DNA of 64,000 nt from Raphanus sativus (GCF_000801105.2 NC_079516.1:23659043-23723042); one strand, 5' to 3'. Positions 33,922 through 46,974 are shown, counted from the first letter of the stretch. Made by a program: numbers and translations. The notes: generated by a model not told the origin, from the sequence alone.

Positions 33922-35178
33922 ATGAATTCCTTGGCAGATGATCTATGGGCATTAATATTTGTCCGATTACCGCTAAAGAGCATCGCCACTTTCAAACTGG
34001 TCTGCAAGAGATGGAAATCACTACTCGAATCTCCCTTTCTCCGCAACCTTTTCCTTTCTCACCATCAAAACTCGCATTCTATGTGGTCGCTCATGCTGAA
34101 AGATAACCAGCAAGAAGCCGTTGCTCACTACGGTTGCGAGATTTGGGGTCATCCACCGCAACAACTTGGCTCTTACATCGCCACTTTCGTTACCGAATTA
34201 GCCTTCTTTAGCCACAAGGAAATATACAGACACGCAAGAGCCGTGGCTTACACGGATGTCGGGTTGATTCTGATCCGTGTTGTGTCTGTCCTCAGGAACG
34301 TATCCTTGTACGTGGCTAATCCCGTTTCACGAGAATGCGTAGAAACTGATCCTCCTTGGGTTGAACCAGAGGAGGACTACTGGAACCTAGGTTTAGCCAC
34401 ACGAACGGACGAAAACGGCGGCGTTTTGGGTTACAAAGTCGTTCTGCTCTACGATGCAGAAAGCCGATGGACAAACAGCTTTAATTTGCTGATATATTCG
34501 TCAGAGACTGGCTTATGGAAACAAGAAACCGTACAGTTTCCTTACTCTTTTCACTACCGTCACGAGTTTAGCTATTCCATTAGCATGAACGGACATCTTC
34601 ACTGGGTCGCTCGCGATGACGTGAATGATGATGAAGTGGTTGTATCCATCGACTTCTACGGTTCTGATCATCCCGTATGTCGTGTTACGAGTTTCCCTGA
34701 TCTAGGAACGTCTCCACTATTCCAAAGATTCTGCACTGTTTCTCAAGGGAGTCTAATGTATATGAACATTGCCAGTCAAGGCGATGAGTACCATAAGTTA
34801 AGCGTATGGAGGCTAAAGAGCAGCTGGGAATGGAACCTAGTGTCTGAAATATCCTACATTAGTTATGAACACACTTATATCCCGTTGGCGATAAACCCTT
34901 TTGATGCTGAAACGGTCTACTTTTGGAGCAACGACTTGGACGACCAATGTTTGGTATCTATGAACTTGGGCATTGGCGAGTTTTTCATCCACGGTAAGTC
35001 GGAACGTGGCAGCACTGATGGTTGCCTTCTCAAGACCCCTGAAGGCAAGACTTTTATACAACTCGCCCAAGAATTTTCATCGTTCGTTTTACCAAAGTGG
35101 CTGTATCGGATCCCCAACACGGTGACTAATAATAGTCGACAGCCCTGGTTCATCTCTAATCCTACTTTCATATGGTGA
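33922..35178 (+). CDS. F-box protein with an F-box-associated C-terminal region, single exon
   Basis: A 418-residue intronless ORF. Residues about 2-45 form an F-box (LADDLWALIFVRLPLKSIATFKLVCKRW in outline), the Skp1-binding part of an SCF ubiquitin ligase. The remainder (about 60-400) looks like the beta-propeller-like F-box-associated region of the large Brassicaceae F-box family, which would choose the substrate; the substrate cannot be inferred. The start ATG opens directly on the F-box, as usual for this family. It does not belong to the neighbouring Arabidopsis series, so it probably arrived by duplication. No frameshift seen. I do not recognise a specific orthologue. Confidence 0.85.
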   Translation: MNSLADDLWALIFVRLPLKSIATFKLVCKRWKSLLESPFLRNLFLSHHQNSHSMWSLMLKDNQQEAVAHYGCEIWGHPPQQLGSYIATFVTELAFFSHKEIYRHARAVAYTDVGLILIRVVSVLRNVSLYVANPVSRECVETDPPWVEPEEDYWNLGLATRTDENGGVLGYKVVLLYDAESRWTNSFNLLIYSSETGLWKQETVQFPYSFHYRHEFSYSISMNGHLHWVARDDVNDDEVVVSIDFYGSDHPVCRVTSFPDLGTSPLFQRFCTVSQGSLMYMNIASQGDEYHKLSVWRLKSSWEWNLVSEISYISYEHTYIPLAINPFDAETVYFWSNDLDDQCLVSMNLGIGEFFIHGKSERGSTDGCLLKTPEGKTFIQLAQEFSSFVLPKWLYRIPNTVTNNSRQPWFISNPTFIW

Positions 35179-36203
35179 CCGCCCATGATAAGATACATGC
35201 AGCAAAGTAATCACGTATAAGAGTTTTGTGGCTTCTCATTCATTTGTTTTACTTCTCTTTCATTTTGGGTTTTACGTATTCTCTTCAAACTCATAAAACA
35301 GTATTCTTCTCTTCACCTCTATTGTCAACTGTTTTCGGTGCAAGAGTTTAGACTAGACTAATAATATTTTCTTCACCTTTATTGTGTAGTCAACATTCTT
35401 GTTGACGTAATATAAGCAAACTCATCAAAATTATCCAAACTATTTCTTTTTCAAACAAAAAAAAGAACTTTATCCAAATTATCTCTAGTGTATTTCGTTA
35501 TTTTACTCTAATATAGATTTTTTTTTTGGCAATAAATTGAGATATGATCTAATTTATATTTTCTAAAATTGCAGTCTCCAATATACTAAATGATATTTTT
35601 TCTTTTATAAATAGAAACGAATAAATTTATTTCTAAATGCTATTATAGATGTAGATATATAAGTAAATGGAAATACATTTCTTTGTGTTAAAACAGTTAT
35701 AAAAGACATCAATAATTACAAATACGAAATTTTTTACTCTTAAAAACTTAAAATTTAAAATTCTTTTTAGTCCATACAATTTATACATCACATTATGATT
35801 TGAAATATTTTATCTTTTACCATTTAATCTTTAAATGTTGTATATCTCATAAATAATCAAATTTATTTTTATAGATTTAAGTTATAATAAAAACTTTAAA
35901 ATATGTTAATTATGTATTTTTCCTTGTCATTTAATTATGATTTATATTTTAATTCAAAACTTTATTAATTACTATCGACGTAGTAATTTGATATACTAGT
36001 TATTTATAAAAGTTATAGATTTAAATTAACGGTGACAAGTGTAAAGATCATGGCATAAAATACAAATATTTTAAAAAAAAAGTTTGAAACTTTGTTTCAG
36101 AAGAACATTTTTGGCTCAACAACATTCATTGGCTTTGTTGATAGACAAACGAGCCATTAAAAATAATCAGAAAACCATAATCAAAAGGTGAAACAGTTCA
36201 TGT
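35179..36203. other. Spacer between the F-box gene and RPS30A
   Basis: 3' UTRs of two convergent genes lie here. AT-rich filler with no recognised element. Confidence 0.4.
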
Positions 36204-37072
<869 letters not shown>

Positions 37073-37130
37073 CGTCGATTACGGATACTCTTGGTTTCTC
37101 TGCAGGAGGCGACGAAGGTAGGTTCACTTT

Positions 37131-37228
37131 TTAGGGTTAGTTGTACTTAAGACTGTAGTTTATATACTATCCACGTTATATGGGCCATTTTGGGTTTTAA
37201 ATGGACCATTTTGGGTTTCAAATGGGCC
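37131..37228 (-). promoter_or_regulatory. Telo-box-like and site II elements upstream of RPS30A
   Basis: On the + strand TTAGGGTTA (37131-37139; AACCCTAA core on the gene strand) lies about 60 bases before the ATG, and TGGGCC occurs at 37181-37186 and 37223-37228. Telo-box plus site II pairs are known in plant ribosomal protein promoters and link expression to growth. Confidence 0.65.
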
Positions 37229-38162
37229 TTTAATAAACCAATTGTGTATCCAAAGTTTATTTAGCTATGGTTCAATGTTCTTACGACCGAACCATAGTGT
37301 CCGTTCTACCTGTCTAACCATTAGCTTTCGTTAAAGGTTCTTACAAAACAAGCTCTGGAATCCGGACTCACTACAGGTGTTCTTGACATTGTCACTGGTA
37401 CCATCCATGGTAGTTTATGAAACTGAAGAATTTTTTTTTCTTATTTTTATTTAATAGAATGACTTACTCTATGATTTATAAGCATTTTAATTAATGTGGT
37501 AATCATTTCACGAGTCTGAAACAAAAAGGAGATAGTAAACCAGTCAGGCAAGGACTCACAAAATGATAAGACCAAACTCGAATCTGTTCTTTTGTCCGGA
37601 ACTTTAAAGCAAAAGAAATAAATTTACAAAATGGGAGACCGGGCAAGTGATCAAAACAAGCAAAGTCTTCTTCTATTTATGTCTTTCATCTAAAGATTAA
37701 CGGGAAAAAAAAAGGAGAGATTTACATAAAATGACACATTATGAATTTATTTTGCACTAAAAAATACATAGCAACTTTGACACACTTTGTTATGCCACCT
37801 GTCTTTATTTTGACGAAAATAACATTGTTTTTTGCTAAGAAGAAGATTGTTGGTTTTAAGAAAGCTAACCGTAAGTGAACTGGTTGCATTATAGTTGAAA
37901 TAAATGATAATAAAATAATAAAACAGAAAATAGATATATGGATTTATGAGAATAGACCGTGGACATCAGATCATTTAGAAAAAAAATATCCAACGGCTTG
38001 GAAGAAGCATGCCTTCTGGGGTGTAATAAACATACATTGTGGTAAGTTGGACAACAGTTGAGAGTGTTGTGGAAGGCTTCCGGTTTGGAAAACAGGGGTG
38101 GATGCAGGGGATTCTGGTGTAGTATATATGGCTGCAGGGAACAGGTTTCTAAGACTGATGTG
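37229..38162. other. Intergenic
   Basis: No gene supported. Overlapping minus-strand ORFs at 37889-38255 arise from a degenerate repeat rich in GACCAC-type words and have no recognised domain. Confidence 0.4.
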
Positions 38163-38278
38163 AGTTGGTGAGCTGTGGTCGAGTAAGTCATGGTCATGTG
38201 TTTGTTGTTCAGCAGCTTTGTGGTCAAAGTTTTGGTGGACGAGTGATGTGGTCATGAAATTGTTGCAAGATGTGTAAT
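38163..38278 (-). repeat. Degenerate direct repeat, copy B
   Basis: On the minus strand it shares CGTCCACCAAA, GACCACAAA, GCTGCTGAACA and similar words in order with copy A at 38662-38772. The intervening DNA (38290-38440) is also rich in ACCACACATC-type words, so the whole stretch behaves like an old minisatellite. Confidence 0.65.
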
Positions 38279-38661
38279 TAGGCGATGAGTAGTGGTCAGA
38301 CCGTCAGAGGTTGGGTGGATGCGTGATGTGTGGTCAGGAGGGGAGTGGTTGCGCGATGTGTGGTTAAGGACGAGTAGTGGTCATATAGGTTGTGTGGTGG
38401 TGAGGAAACAAGGGTTGGTGCTGCAGACGTTTTCTTATAATCACTGCTGAAATGGGCATGTTGTTGGAGCTCATATTGGCTGACTACAGGTAATTTAGAA
38501 CCACCATACACATCTTCTTTTATCTTAACATCCTATGTGCGAACGTAACCACATAAGCACAAATTATCATTGTTGACATTAGTGATGTTGTGGTGTATAA
38601 GAGATGGCCAACTGGTTGATCTAAGGAGCGGAAGGGTTTGGAGGCGCATGTATCTCAGAAA

Positions 38662-38772
38662 CAACTGAGTTGTGGTCAAATAAGTTGTGGTCAGGCGTTT
38701 TCTGTTCAGCAGGTTTGTGGTCAGAAGTTTGGTGGACGGGAGTGAAGAGGTTGCGAGATGTGGTTACATTTG
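38662..38772 (-). repeat. Degenerate direct repeat, copy A, forming the end of the RPL31 gene
   Basis: Partner of 38163-38278. The RPL31 reading frame runs into this repeat at about 38780-38772. Confidence 0.65.
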
Positions 38773-39254
38773 CGAGAGGAGAACTCTTCCTTGGCGTCTT
38801 CATCGTCGTTTTTCTTACGAGCAACTCGGACTCTGACTCTTCTAGGAGGACCATGGATTCCTCTGCTCCATATCTGCTTGTCGAGCTTAACATCCACTCT
38901 AACATCCTTTGTTCCCATTGTTTTCAATGCAAACTTCCTAATCTCTTTGATGGCATTGGGTGCCTTCTTCTTGGACGTGCTGCGTACGTAATAATAAACG
39001 ATCAAAACAATCAGCATCTCTAAAACCACATGGATCAATCATGAAAACGAGAGGAATCCTGATGGAAATGTACAATAAGGAGATGCTTGCTGTTCATGGC
39101 TCATCTTAAGACTAATCTTCTTCTTCTACAAACAAATGAGATGTCAGAATCTACAGACATTCAAAACATTTTACCAGCTATGAAGGCGTCTGTGGAGATT
39201 GATGGTGCACTCCCTGGTAACAATCTCCTCCTTTCTTCCCTTCCCTTTCTCCAT
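38721..39254 (-). CDS. RPL31A: 60S ribosomal protein eL31 (RPL31A locus) with replaced C-terminus
   Basis: Minus-strand exons 39254-39175 and 38979-38721 with a GT-AG intron give an open frame of 112 residues. Exon 1 has RKEEIVTRE and INLHRRLHS, exon 2 has [31 protein letters not shown] and [18 protein letters not shown], clearly eL31. After that Phe the normal ending (about 25 residues, rich in Val/Gly/Glu) is missing and replaced by about 19 unrelated residues encoded in a local repeat. Changes such as Phe-to-Ser in the TFKKKAP motif and Glu-to-Leu in the FAEK motif are also unusual. It sits where At2g19740 is expected. It is either a decaying pseudogene or a shortened protein unlikely to support normal ribosome function; other RPL31 copies presumably do. 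Confidence 0.8.
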
Positions 39255-39372
39255 TTTCGTCTGATATATGTTTCTCTTCAGACGGCACAAAGGAGAGAAA
39301 ATTTATAAAAAAAACTACGAAAACCTTAATATAAAGTTAAGCAAGAAGTTTACAAAAAAAACCTTAATATAA

Positions 39373-40120
39373 GGGGGTTACTGGGAGATGAATTTTCATG
39401 AATTTTGGAAATTTTGAGATTCCTTTGTTATTGGTTCTTGGATTTCATAAATCTTAATAGAATCCATTGTTATTGGTTTAAGAATTTTCAAAATCCATTC
39501 AAATCCATTGTTATTCAAAAAGTTTTGTTATTATAGATTCTCTAATTCTAACTAAATCTATTGTTATTGGGACATGAATTCTATTCATTTTTATTCATGA
39601 GACTCAACTTTCAAAATATCATATGTATCCATGTGATTTTCAAAATCCATGTGCAACTTTTACCAACTTATGTCCAAATCTATAATTCATTACATTTTGT
39701 ATATCATTACACTTTTGAAAACATAATTTATATTTATAATGTTTATCATTTTCAATATATAATTATATTTATATATATAAAAACTTTAAATAAAAAGTTT
39801 ATAATAGTTTGGAAAATCATTTTCGAATTTCAAAAAGAAAATAAAAAAAACAAAAATTTTATAAAAATGTTAGAATTTGAAAACTATAATTCAAAAATTT
39901 TTTAAAGTTTTTTTATTATTCTTTATATATAACAAGTGTGCCTCTTTAATGAAACCTCTCTTGGTAATCCAAGTTAATGAAAAGCTAGACAAATCTAAGA
40001 AAATCATGATCAAATTCTATAAGTCAATGTATATACATTTTCACAATCCACATAACTTTTAAAATCAATCAACTCTTAAAATTCACAAACTCTATACAAA
40101 TTCTTCTCCCAATAACCCTC
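39373..40120 (+). mobile_element. Tourist-like element, 748 bp, fully bounded
   Basis: Left end GGGGGTTACTGGGAG, right end CTCCCAATAACCCTC (inverse with two mismatches), target duplication TAA at 39370-39372 and 40121-40123. Interior AT-rich with no transposase. Related sequences at 26341-27154 and 3573-4015. Confidence 0.85.
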
Positions 40121-40123
40121 TAA

Positions 40124-41613
40124 AGCTTTCTGTATTATTAATGTTTGGGCCTTATGAATGGGCTTTATGGTTCGCAAATATTTTGTGTTCATTCTAAACT
40201 ATAGTCTATTCTCATTTAGTTCAAATATAAGTCCAGGGTATGTCAAATGGTATAGTATTTTGGAAAGCTATGATGGATTAATGGGAGCGAGCAATACTAG
40301 AGACAGTCAGTCACCTTTACACTCGAAAATAGAGGCTTTAATTTGGATAATGGAATATATGAAGAACTTATGGCAATTTAATATTACTTTTGCAACATAA
40401 TATACTCAATTGGTGAATATGGATTCAGAACTAGAATAGTGACTCGTATTTGCAAGTTATTTGAAAGACATTTTGATCCTGAAAGATAACATTTACAGTT
40501 TAGAACTCATTCATATACCACATACACAAAATTCAAGAGCATAAAATATAGCACGAAGTGCCAGGAAGTAACCATAGTTTGTTATCTATATGGATGTGGA
40601 GTTGTCACTTTGATTTGTAGAGTCTATGTGAGTCTGTTTAATTTAAACAAATTTTATATAAATTTGTTTAAATTGATGACAAAAACCGCAAATACAAGAT
40701 TTATTTTGAAAAAAATGCAAATAGAGAATTTAGTTAATTATAAAAATACATTTAATTAACTATACAAATAAATCTATCCAAATAACAATATTTGAATTTC
40801 ATATATTTTATACATGTTTTTTATTTTAAATAAAATATTTAACTATACAAATATATTTAATTTAAATAAAAATATTACTATATTTAAAAATAAAATCCGA
40901 AAGAATTTTAGTAGTTAAATTTTTTAACAAGAATATATATACACATTAGAATTTGTATTATAAATTAATTTTATTTTTTTAACCTTATAAAAAATATGAC
41001 ATTATCACTAATCAAACAAATTTAATTTATACTTGTATTAATATATTTATTTTACATTATTTTTTTATCAAAACCGCAATACATTTTTTTTTATCAAAAC
41101 TACACTATTTTTTCTATCAAATCTGCACGATCCCGCAAACTATAGTTGAACTATACCCACTTTAATTGAGCACTGCTTATATTATTAAAATTTCAATCAC
41201 CATTCGAACTCATTTTCTGCTTAAAGGGTTTTAAATATGTTGAACCGAATCTTTGGACACATCTCCAACAATGAACATAAAGTCAATAACGGTCACAGTG
41301 ATGATGTCCTGATTCGTGCTACTTTAGAGTTTAGAGTAACTATGATGATCACATGTATAATTCTTCAAAAAAAAAAAAAAAGATCACTGATGATGTCTAT
41401 GGTTAGTGTAGGACGAAAGGTTGCTACAGTTTACGCGTTGATTGAACGAGTCCTTGCTTGCAAAGCATCACTCAATTTGATAGGTACACATATAAGTCCA
41501 CGATGGAACCCACATACTCACTCACCACACAATACTTCAATTATGCACCCATCTCGCAGCTTCTCCAAAATAAGCAATTCAATTTTTTTGTTTTGTTATT
41601 TTTTTCAATTCCA
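40124..41613. other. Spacer upstream of receptor kinase 1
   Basis: AT-rich. The ORF at 41237-41617 overlaps the kinase gene start region and has no recognised domain. Presumed promoter in the last few hundred bases. Confidence 0.4.
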
Positions 41614-44022
41614 ATGAACTGTTTTATTTTCTTTGTTTTCTATATTCTTGTTTCCTCTTCCACCACCGGAGGAGAAGGAGAAACAGAGGCATGCAAGCCC
41701 ACGGATGTCTTCCTCATCAATTGCGGCGCTACCTCCAACACCTCCGACACCACCGGCCGAACTTGGACGCAGGATCAGCAGAAGGATCATGCATTGAATT
41801 CAGTCAACGCGTCATTCCCTTCAGAGGCTTCCAAACTAGAATGGCCGGTTCATCAGGTTCCTTACAAGACCGTTCGGATAATCCGATCCAAATTCACTTA
41901 CACTATTTCAGTCTCTCCCGGCTGGAAATTTGTCCGGTTGCATTTTTACCCGACCCGTTACGGATCCGACCTCGACGCCGTCAAGTCTCTTTTCTCCGTC
42001 ACTGCGAACGGTTTTACTCTCCTCAAAAACTTCAGCCCCGGTTTAACAGCAAAGGGTTCCAGTAAACCGTTCGTTATCAAGGAGTTTATTGTCCCTGTTT
42101 TGGGTGGACACAAGACGACGCTAAACCTCACGTTAACGCCGTCTCCGCACACTCTCGCTTTCATTAACGGCGTGGAGATTGTCTCTATCCCTAACCGGCT
42201 TTACACAAAGGGAGGATTTGATGACCGCATAACAGACGTTGGTACCAACAATGACTTTGAGATAGACGCTACCACGGCACTCGAGACCGTTTACCGCGTC
42301 AAGGTCGCTGGAGATGAGGTACCTGAGATAACCGACCCTGGAATGTTCCGACAGTGGCCTTCCGATTCTGAAGCCATACAAAAAATAGAATCTGTTGATA
42401 CCTCAATAATTAGTAGGTTTGCGGGTTTTGTAGAGCAATATATCAATTATACTAAGAAAACGCCTGCCTGCGTAGCGCCTAAGGCCGTGTACGGGGGGAC
42501 CTATCTCGATATTGAGAACGAGAAGTACCCTAAGCAAAACCCGGATTTTGGTTTGACATGGCTCTTCCCAGTGGACGCTGGATTCAACTACCTTGTCAGG
42601 CTTCATTTCTGTGACAGTACATGGAAGAGAGCAGCCTTGCCGAGGTTCTCCATCTACATCGGTAACAAGATTGCCAAGGCTGAAACCGACGTAAGAAACC
42701 TGAGCGGTGGTCCTATGCTTCCAATGTATCTAGACTTCAAAACATTTTTATCCGGCAAAAGTGGAAAGAGACCTAATCTACGACTTGACTTGCATCCTCA
42801 AAACAAGGAAAATCAACAGTATGTCGATTGTGGTCTGGGTGGTATAGAGATTCTCAAGCTTAGTGACTCCAAGGGAAATCTCTCCGGATCTAATAAAGGT
42901 CCAATAGCTTTACATGTTCTGGCAATCATCCTCATAGCCACTGGTTCCGTAGCTGGGCTGGCGACTTTCATCATTGTCCTCATGCGCCAAACTAAGAGGA
43001 AGAATAAGAAGGACAATAATGTCGTTGTATTAAAGGTATTGCTAAAACAGTACACTTATGCAGAGTTGAAGAAAATAACCAAATCATTTTCACACACTCT
43101 TGGGAAAGGAGGATTTGGAACCGTATATGGAGGTAACCTTTGTGACGGTGTTAAGGTCGCAGTAAAAGTCATGAAAGATCTGAAGGGAACTGGTGAAGAT
43201 TTCATGAACGAAATCGCAAGTATGAGCCAGACATCTCATGTAAACATTGTTTCTCTGCTTGGTTTCTGCTATGAAGGTTCAAAAAGAGCAATTGTATATG
43301 AGTTTCTAGAGAATGGGTCTCTTGATCAATTCATCTCTGTTGCAAACTCGAGCCTGATGAATGTGAAAACATTATATGGAATCGCGCTAGGCATTGCTCG
43401 GGGATTGGAATATTTGCATTATGGTTGCAAAACAAGAATTGTGCATTTCGACATTAAACCTCAGAACATTCTGTTAGATGGTAATCTTTGTCCTAAGCTC
43501 TCAGACTTTGGACTAGCTAAGCTCTGTGAGAAAAGAGAAAGCATTGTCTCATTGATGGACACAAGAGGAACTATAGGTTACATTGCACCTGAGGTGGTCT
43601 CAAGAACGTATGGTGGAGTCTCCCATAAATCAGATGTGTATAGCTTTGGAATGTTGGTCCTCGATATGATTGGAGCAAATAACAAAGAAATATTGGCAAC
43701 CGCTGCTTCTAACGCCAGTTCGGTTTACTTTCCAGACTGGGTTTATAAGGAACTTGAAAATGGAGAACAAACATGGAGATTTGGTGATGAAATAACCATA
43801 GAAGAAAAAGAGACTGCAAAGAAGATGGTCTTGATTGGTCTTTGGTGTATTAAACCATGCCCATCATATCGTCCACCCATGAATAAAGTTGTTGAGATGA
43901 TGGAAGGAAGTTTGGATGCTCTTGAAATCCCTCCTAAGCCGTCTGTACAGATTTCCCCAAGACTTACTACTGAATCTTCCTCACTTTCTGATAGTAACTG
44001 GAACGTTGATTCTGCAGCATGA
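41614..44022 (+). CDS. Malectin-like receptor kinase (MDS/At5g39020-39030-like)
   Basis: Intronless, 802 residues from the ATG at 41614, chosen because it opens a signal peptide ([16 protein letters not shown]). An upstream in-frame extension lacks a leader. Residues about 25-400 are a malectin-like ectodomain ([48 protein letters not shown]). A transmembrane helix lies at about 430-456. The cytoplasmic kinase has GKGGFG (497-502), Lys518, HFDIKPQN with Asp613, DFG 631-633 and APEV. The Arg before the catalytic Asp is Phe, so it is a non-RD kinase of the LRK10L-2/PR5K-like type. The combination matches the Arabidopsis MEDOS-group genes on chromosome 5, by memory. Not part of the chromosome 2 series around it. 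All key residues present. A related inverted copy is at 48427-50825. Confidence 0.9.
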   Translation: MNCFIFFVFYILVSSSTTGGEGETEACKPTDVFLINCGATSNTSDTTGRTWTQDQQKDHALNSVNASFPSEASKLEWPVHQVPYKTVRIIRSKFTYTISVSPGWKFVRLHFYPTRYGSDLDAVKSLFSVTANGFTLLKNFSPGLTAKGSSKPFVIKEFIVPVLGGHKTTLNLTLTPSPHTLAFINGVEIVSIPNRLYTKGGFDDRITDVGTNNDFEIDATTALETVYRVKVAGDEVPEITDPGMFRQWPSDSEAIQKIESVDTSIISRFAGFVEQYINYTKKTPACVAPKAVYGGTYLDIENEKYPKQNPDFGLTWLFPVDAGFNYLVRLHFCDSTWKRAALPRFSIYIGNKIAKAETDVRNLSGGPMLPMYLDFKTFLSGKSGKRPNLRLDLHPQNKENQQYVDCGLGGIEILKLSDSKGNLSGSNKGPIALHVLAIILIATGSVAGLATFIIVLMRQTKRKNKKDNNVVVLKVLLKQYTYAELKKITKSFSHTLGKGGFGTVYGGNLCDGVKVAVKVMKDLKGTGEDFMNEIASMSQTSHVNIVSLLGFCYEGSKRAIVYEFLENGSLDQFISVANSSLMNVKTLYGIALGIARGLEYLHYGCKTRIVHFDIKPQNILLDGNLCPKLSDFGLAKLCEKRESIVSLMDTRGTIGYIAPEVVSRTYGGVSHKSDVYSFGMLVLDMIGANNKEILATAASNASSVYFPDWVYKELENGEQTWRFGDEITIEEKETAKKMVLIGLWCIKPCPSYRPPMNKVVEMMEGSLDALEIPPKPSVQISPRLTTESSSLSDSNWNVDSAA

Positions 44023-44353
44023 TGGAAGTCAAACACTTTTTATGATTTGCAAATATTTTTATTTTCTTTTGAATGGATAAAAAGAAATGTAAGCGAAAAG
44101 GATCATCGTAAAATTGTTTTGTGTTTCTTTGTTAAGCAATCTTTTTATTTTTGTAACACCGTTGTTAAGCGATCTACAAATCTATAAAGCTAAGCAAATT
44201 CCTTTTTTTGTTTCTCAGGAATAAAACAACAACTCTAAAATATAAACAACACAAAAATGCATAGGTATGTGTCACATTCATAGTCAATCTAACAAAGATG
44301 ATCCCTTGTTCATTTATATGTTACAAAATGTTGTCAATTTGTTATTGATAAAT

Positions 44354-44970
44354 TTTTTGGGTTTCCAATTTAAAATCAATTGACAGTAAGTAGAGTGGTC
44401 TAAGAGCATATTCAACGCATAGGTACGTTAAGAGTTGCTAAAAGACAAAAATATTAAAATTATACTATTTTTGTTTTTTTCATTTTTTTGTTAAAAGGAA
44501 AACCAGTAATTGAATGTCACATATACTAGTTATGTTAACAACCGTAGCTTGAGATGCTTGTTTTAGCAACGTTTTTCTTCCTTTTTCCTATTTTTGCTTT
44601 ATTTTTTATTATTTTTATTATTTTTATTATAAGAAATGCTGTTTAGCAACCTGCTTTGCACATGTTCTAAGTCCTTTATATATTACTTAAATCTCATACA
44701 TATTCTAAAATGTGGGATATTTTCTCTAAGACCCTCCTTCAAGATAATAGTGTTTATAACTATTAATTTTGCAAAATCCATCATATCCCTCTTGGATTAA
44801 TCGAACCATTGTTCAGACCAGATTTATGGATCAGGGCGTAGGTCCACGCTGATATCATAAATTTATGTGTTTCCAACTTAAAATCAATTGACATTAAATA
44901 GAATGATCTAAATCTCTTATATATTACTTAAATCCCAAACATATTTCCAATGTAAGATCTTCTCTTTACC
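44354..44970. repeat. Direct repeat, one copy split by the MITE-like insertion
   Basis: Copy 1 is 44354-44403 plus 44666-44722, copy 2 is about 44868-44970. Shared words are AAAATCAATTGACA, TATATTACTTAAATC and a TCTTCTCTTT-like end. This kind of sequence is common in copia LTRs, and a degenerate copia pol fragment lies just beyond. Confidence 0.6.
44404..44663. mobile_element. MITE-like insertion supported by an internal empty site
   Basis: Flanked by CTAAG at both ends (about 44399-44403 and 44664-44668), with weakly inverse termini (AGAGCATATTCAACGCA against TGCTTTGCACATGTTCT). A second copy of the flanking repeat at about 44868-44970 lacks this block, showing the uninterrupted sequence. 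Confidence 0.6.
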
Positions 44971-45389
44971 AGTTATGTTTAGCATCTTGCTACCGCTAAA
45001 TAAAGATTTAAATCGCTCTTTTCTTTTCTTTAGAAGTGGACTAAATCCTGCAATTTATCACAGTAACTGCCAAACTGAATATAATGTGTCTTGTATTATT
45101 GACAATATAGTTCAAATAAATAGAGTACATGGTAATAGGGTATAGAGATCCTAGAGAATATACAACAAGCAGTGACGGAGCCAGCAATTTTTGTACTGAG
45201 GTCCGAATCATTTTATGGAGTTAAATTTTATTTTTAATGAGAATATATTTTTTCTTAAAAAGATGAATATATTTTATAAAATAGTGGAAGCTGATCCCAC
45301 TCTTCCCTTCAGAGCCTACGGCCCCTGACAACAAGATTGATAGAATATATAAATACCCCAATTTGCCTTATAAGAATCGAAATTGTTAT

Positions 45390-45967
45390 TTTCAAGGGCT
45401 TTTATGAAGATGTCTGCTAGTTGTTCATGAGTAGTGGTGAATTTGCAAGATGTAATTCCGTCACGAATGAAGGTTCAATGTGTTTAGTTCTTTTGTGAAA
45501 CACCGGATTTAAAGCAATAAAAAACAGATTTGTTGTCACAAACAGGCTTCATAGGCTGATCATGTTTAACACCCAGAATCAGAAGCACTTCTTTGACCTA
45601 AAGTACTTCATGGTATGCCAGGGCCATTACACGATGCTTAACAAAAGAGCTTGAAATAGTTCTCTGTTGTTTTTTTTCCAGGAAACAGGGGAATCTTCAA
45701 GAAGCACGATAGTTCGTCGAAATAGCTGGTTCATTGAGTTGTGGGCATGCTGCCAAACAGAATCGCTAAATTCTGTGAGATGAAGGTTTTTTTTGCTGAA
45801 GAGAGAAGTACAACTTGTCCACGAGACCTTCTTAAGTAGCGAGCTAACCTTAGAGCAGCAACCCAATGGCCAGAGCGAGGAGTCTGCATAATTTGAGGGA
45901 GAATATTGACACCATAAGAGATTTCAGGTCGTGTATGAGTGAGATACACGAGTCGTCCTAGTCCCAT
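45390..45967 (-). pseudogene. Degenerate Ty1/copia pol fragment (RT/RNase H end)
   Basis: The minus-strand frame begins GRLVYLTHTRPEISYGVN and continues LRLARYLRRSRGQVVLLSS, the standard copia RT-to-RNase H junction. After frame breaks, LGVKHDQPMKPVCDNKSV and, further on, THEQLADIFIKAL, the copia C-terminus, can be read. Several stops and frame changes make it non-functional. The RT core and the other end are missing. Confidence 0.85.
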
Positions 45968-46898
45968 TAGCTATATAGCTAACTAACTTTTTTAATTATA
46001 TATTTTTGTAGTTATATAAATTGGACTTAAGATTTAATGGAAACCAAAATATATAATATTATTTAGAAATAATTTTTTTTATTTTTCATATATATTTTAG
46101 GTAATTTTTTTATTTGTCATGTTTTCTTTTGTTTATTTGTCATGTTTTCAATAATTTTAGCTAGTAATTTTGCTTATTTTTCATATTTTTAATTATCTTT
46201 AGCTATATTATTAGTGTTCATAATCTATATTACTATTTATAACTTTATTAAAACCTGCAAACATGTGACTTAAGACAATTCTGTCTGCATAATATTTTAT
46301 TTGTTACTATTTTTATGTATGTTGGTCTATTCTTATTTTGGGTGATTATTTTTTCTTAAAGATATTTTATCAAATAAAACTCTATGTTATTGAATTTATC
46401 AGTGCAAATATTATCATTCACTTAGGACAACAAATATATATTGTGTTATTATTTAAAAATATTTTTATCATATATTGTATATTCTTTTCTCAAAGATATT
46501 TTAACAAATAAAATGCTATGTTATTTGGATTTTTTCAATGAAAATATTATCATTCACTTAGGACAACACATATATATTAAAAATATTTTATATCATAAAA
46601 AATTAAATTTAAGAAACAGGAAATGAGGATTGGTAAAAAAAAATTTAACTCTAACATTTATACCTTAGATGAGGGTCTAGTGAAAACATTGACCATTTAT
46701 CTCCAATATAACATAGGACATACTCAATATCTTTTTATCTTTGATTTTTATGAGTTATGACTCATGACTATACATACAAGTTAGGGCCGTACATTCCAAA
46801 AGAAGAAGAATATATTGTTTCTCCAAAATAAAAATGAAACATTATTTGGTAAAACGAGAAAAACAATAATGAATGTAGTGTATAAAATCTTTATAGAA
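45968..46898. other. AT-rich intergenic DNA
   Basis: No gene. Contains a short local duplication (about 46395-46440 and 46518-46575, shared AATATTATCATTCACTTAGG). Confidence 0.5.
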
Positions 46899-46943
46899 CT
46901 AGGTTAAGATATGCGTTTTGCGCATGATAAATATTATATATAT

Positions 46944-46974
<31 letters not shown>

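Noticed and set aside
37889..38511. Overlapping His/Thr-rich minus-strand ORFs
   Set aside because: They follow a degenerate GACCAC/ACCACA repeat; frames are interchangeable, so composition explains them.
41458..41613. Upstream in-frame extension of receptor kinase 1
   Set aside because: It does not begin with ATG and would bury the signal peptide; the ATG at 41614 starts directly on the hydrophobic leader.
41237..41617. 126-codon ORF before receptor kinase 1
   Set aside because: Contains a poly-Lys run from an A tract and no domain; overlaps the presumed promoter and leader.
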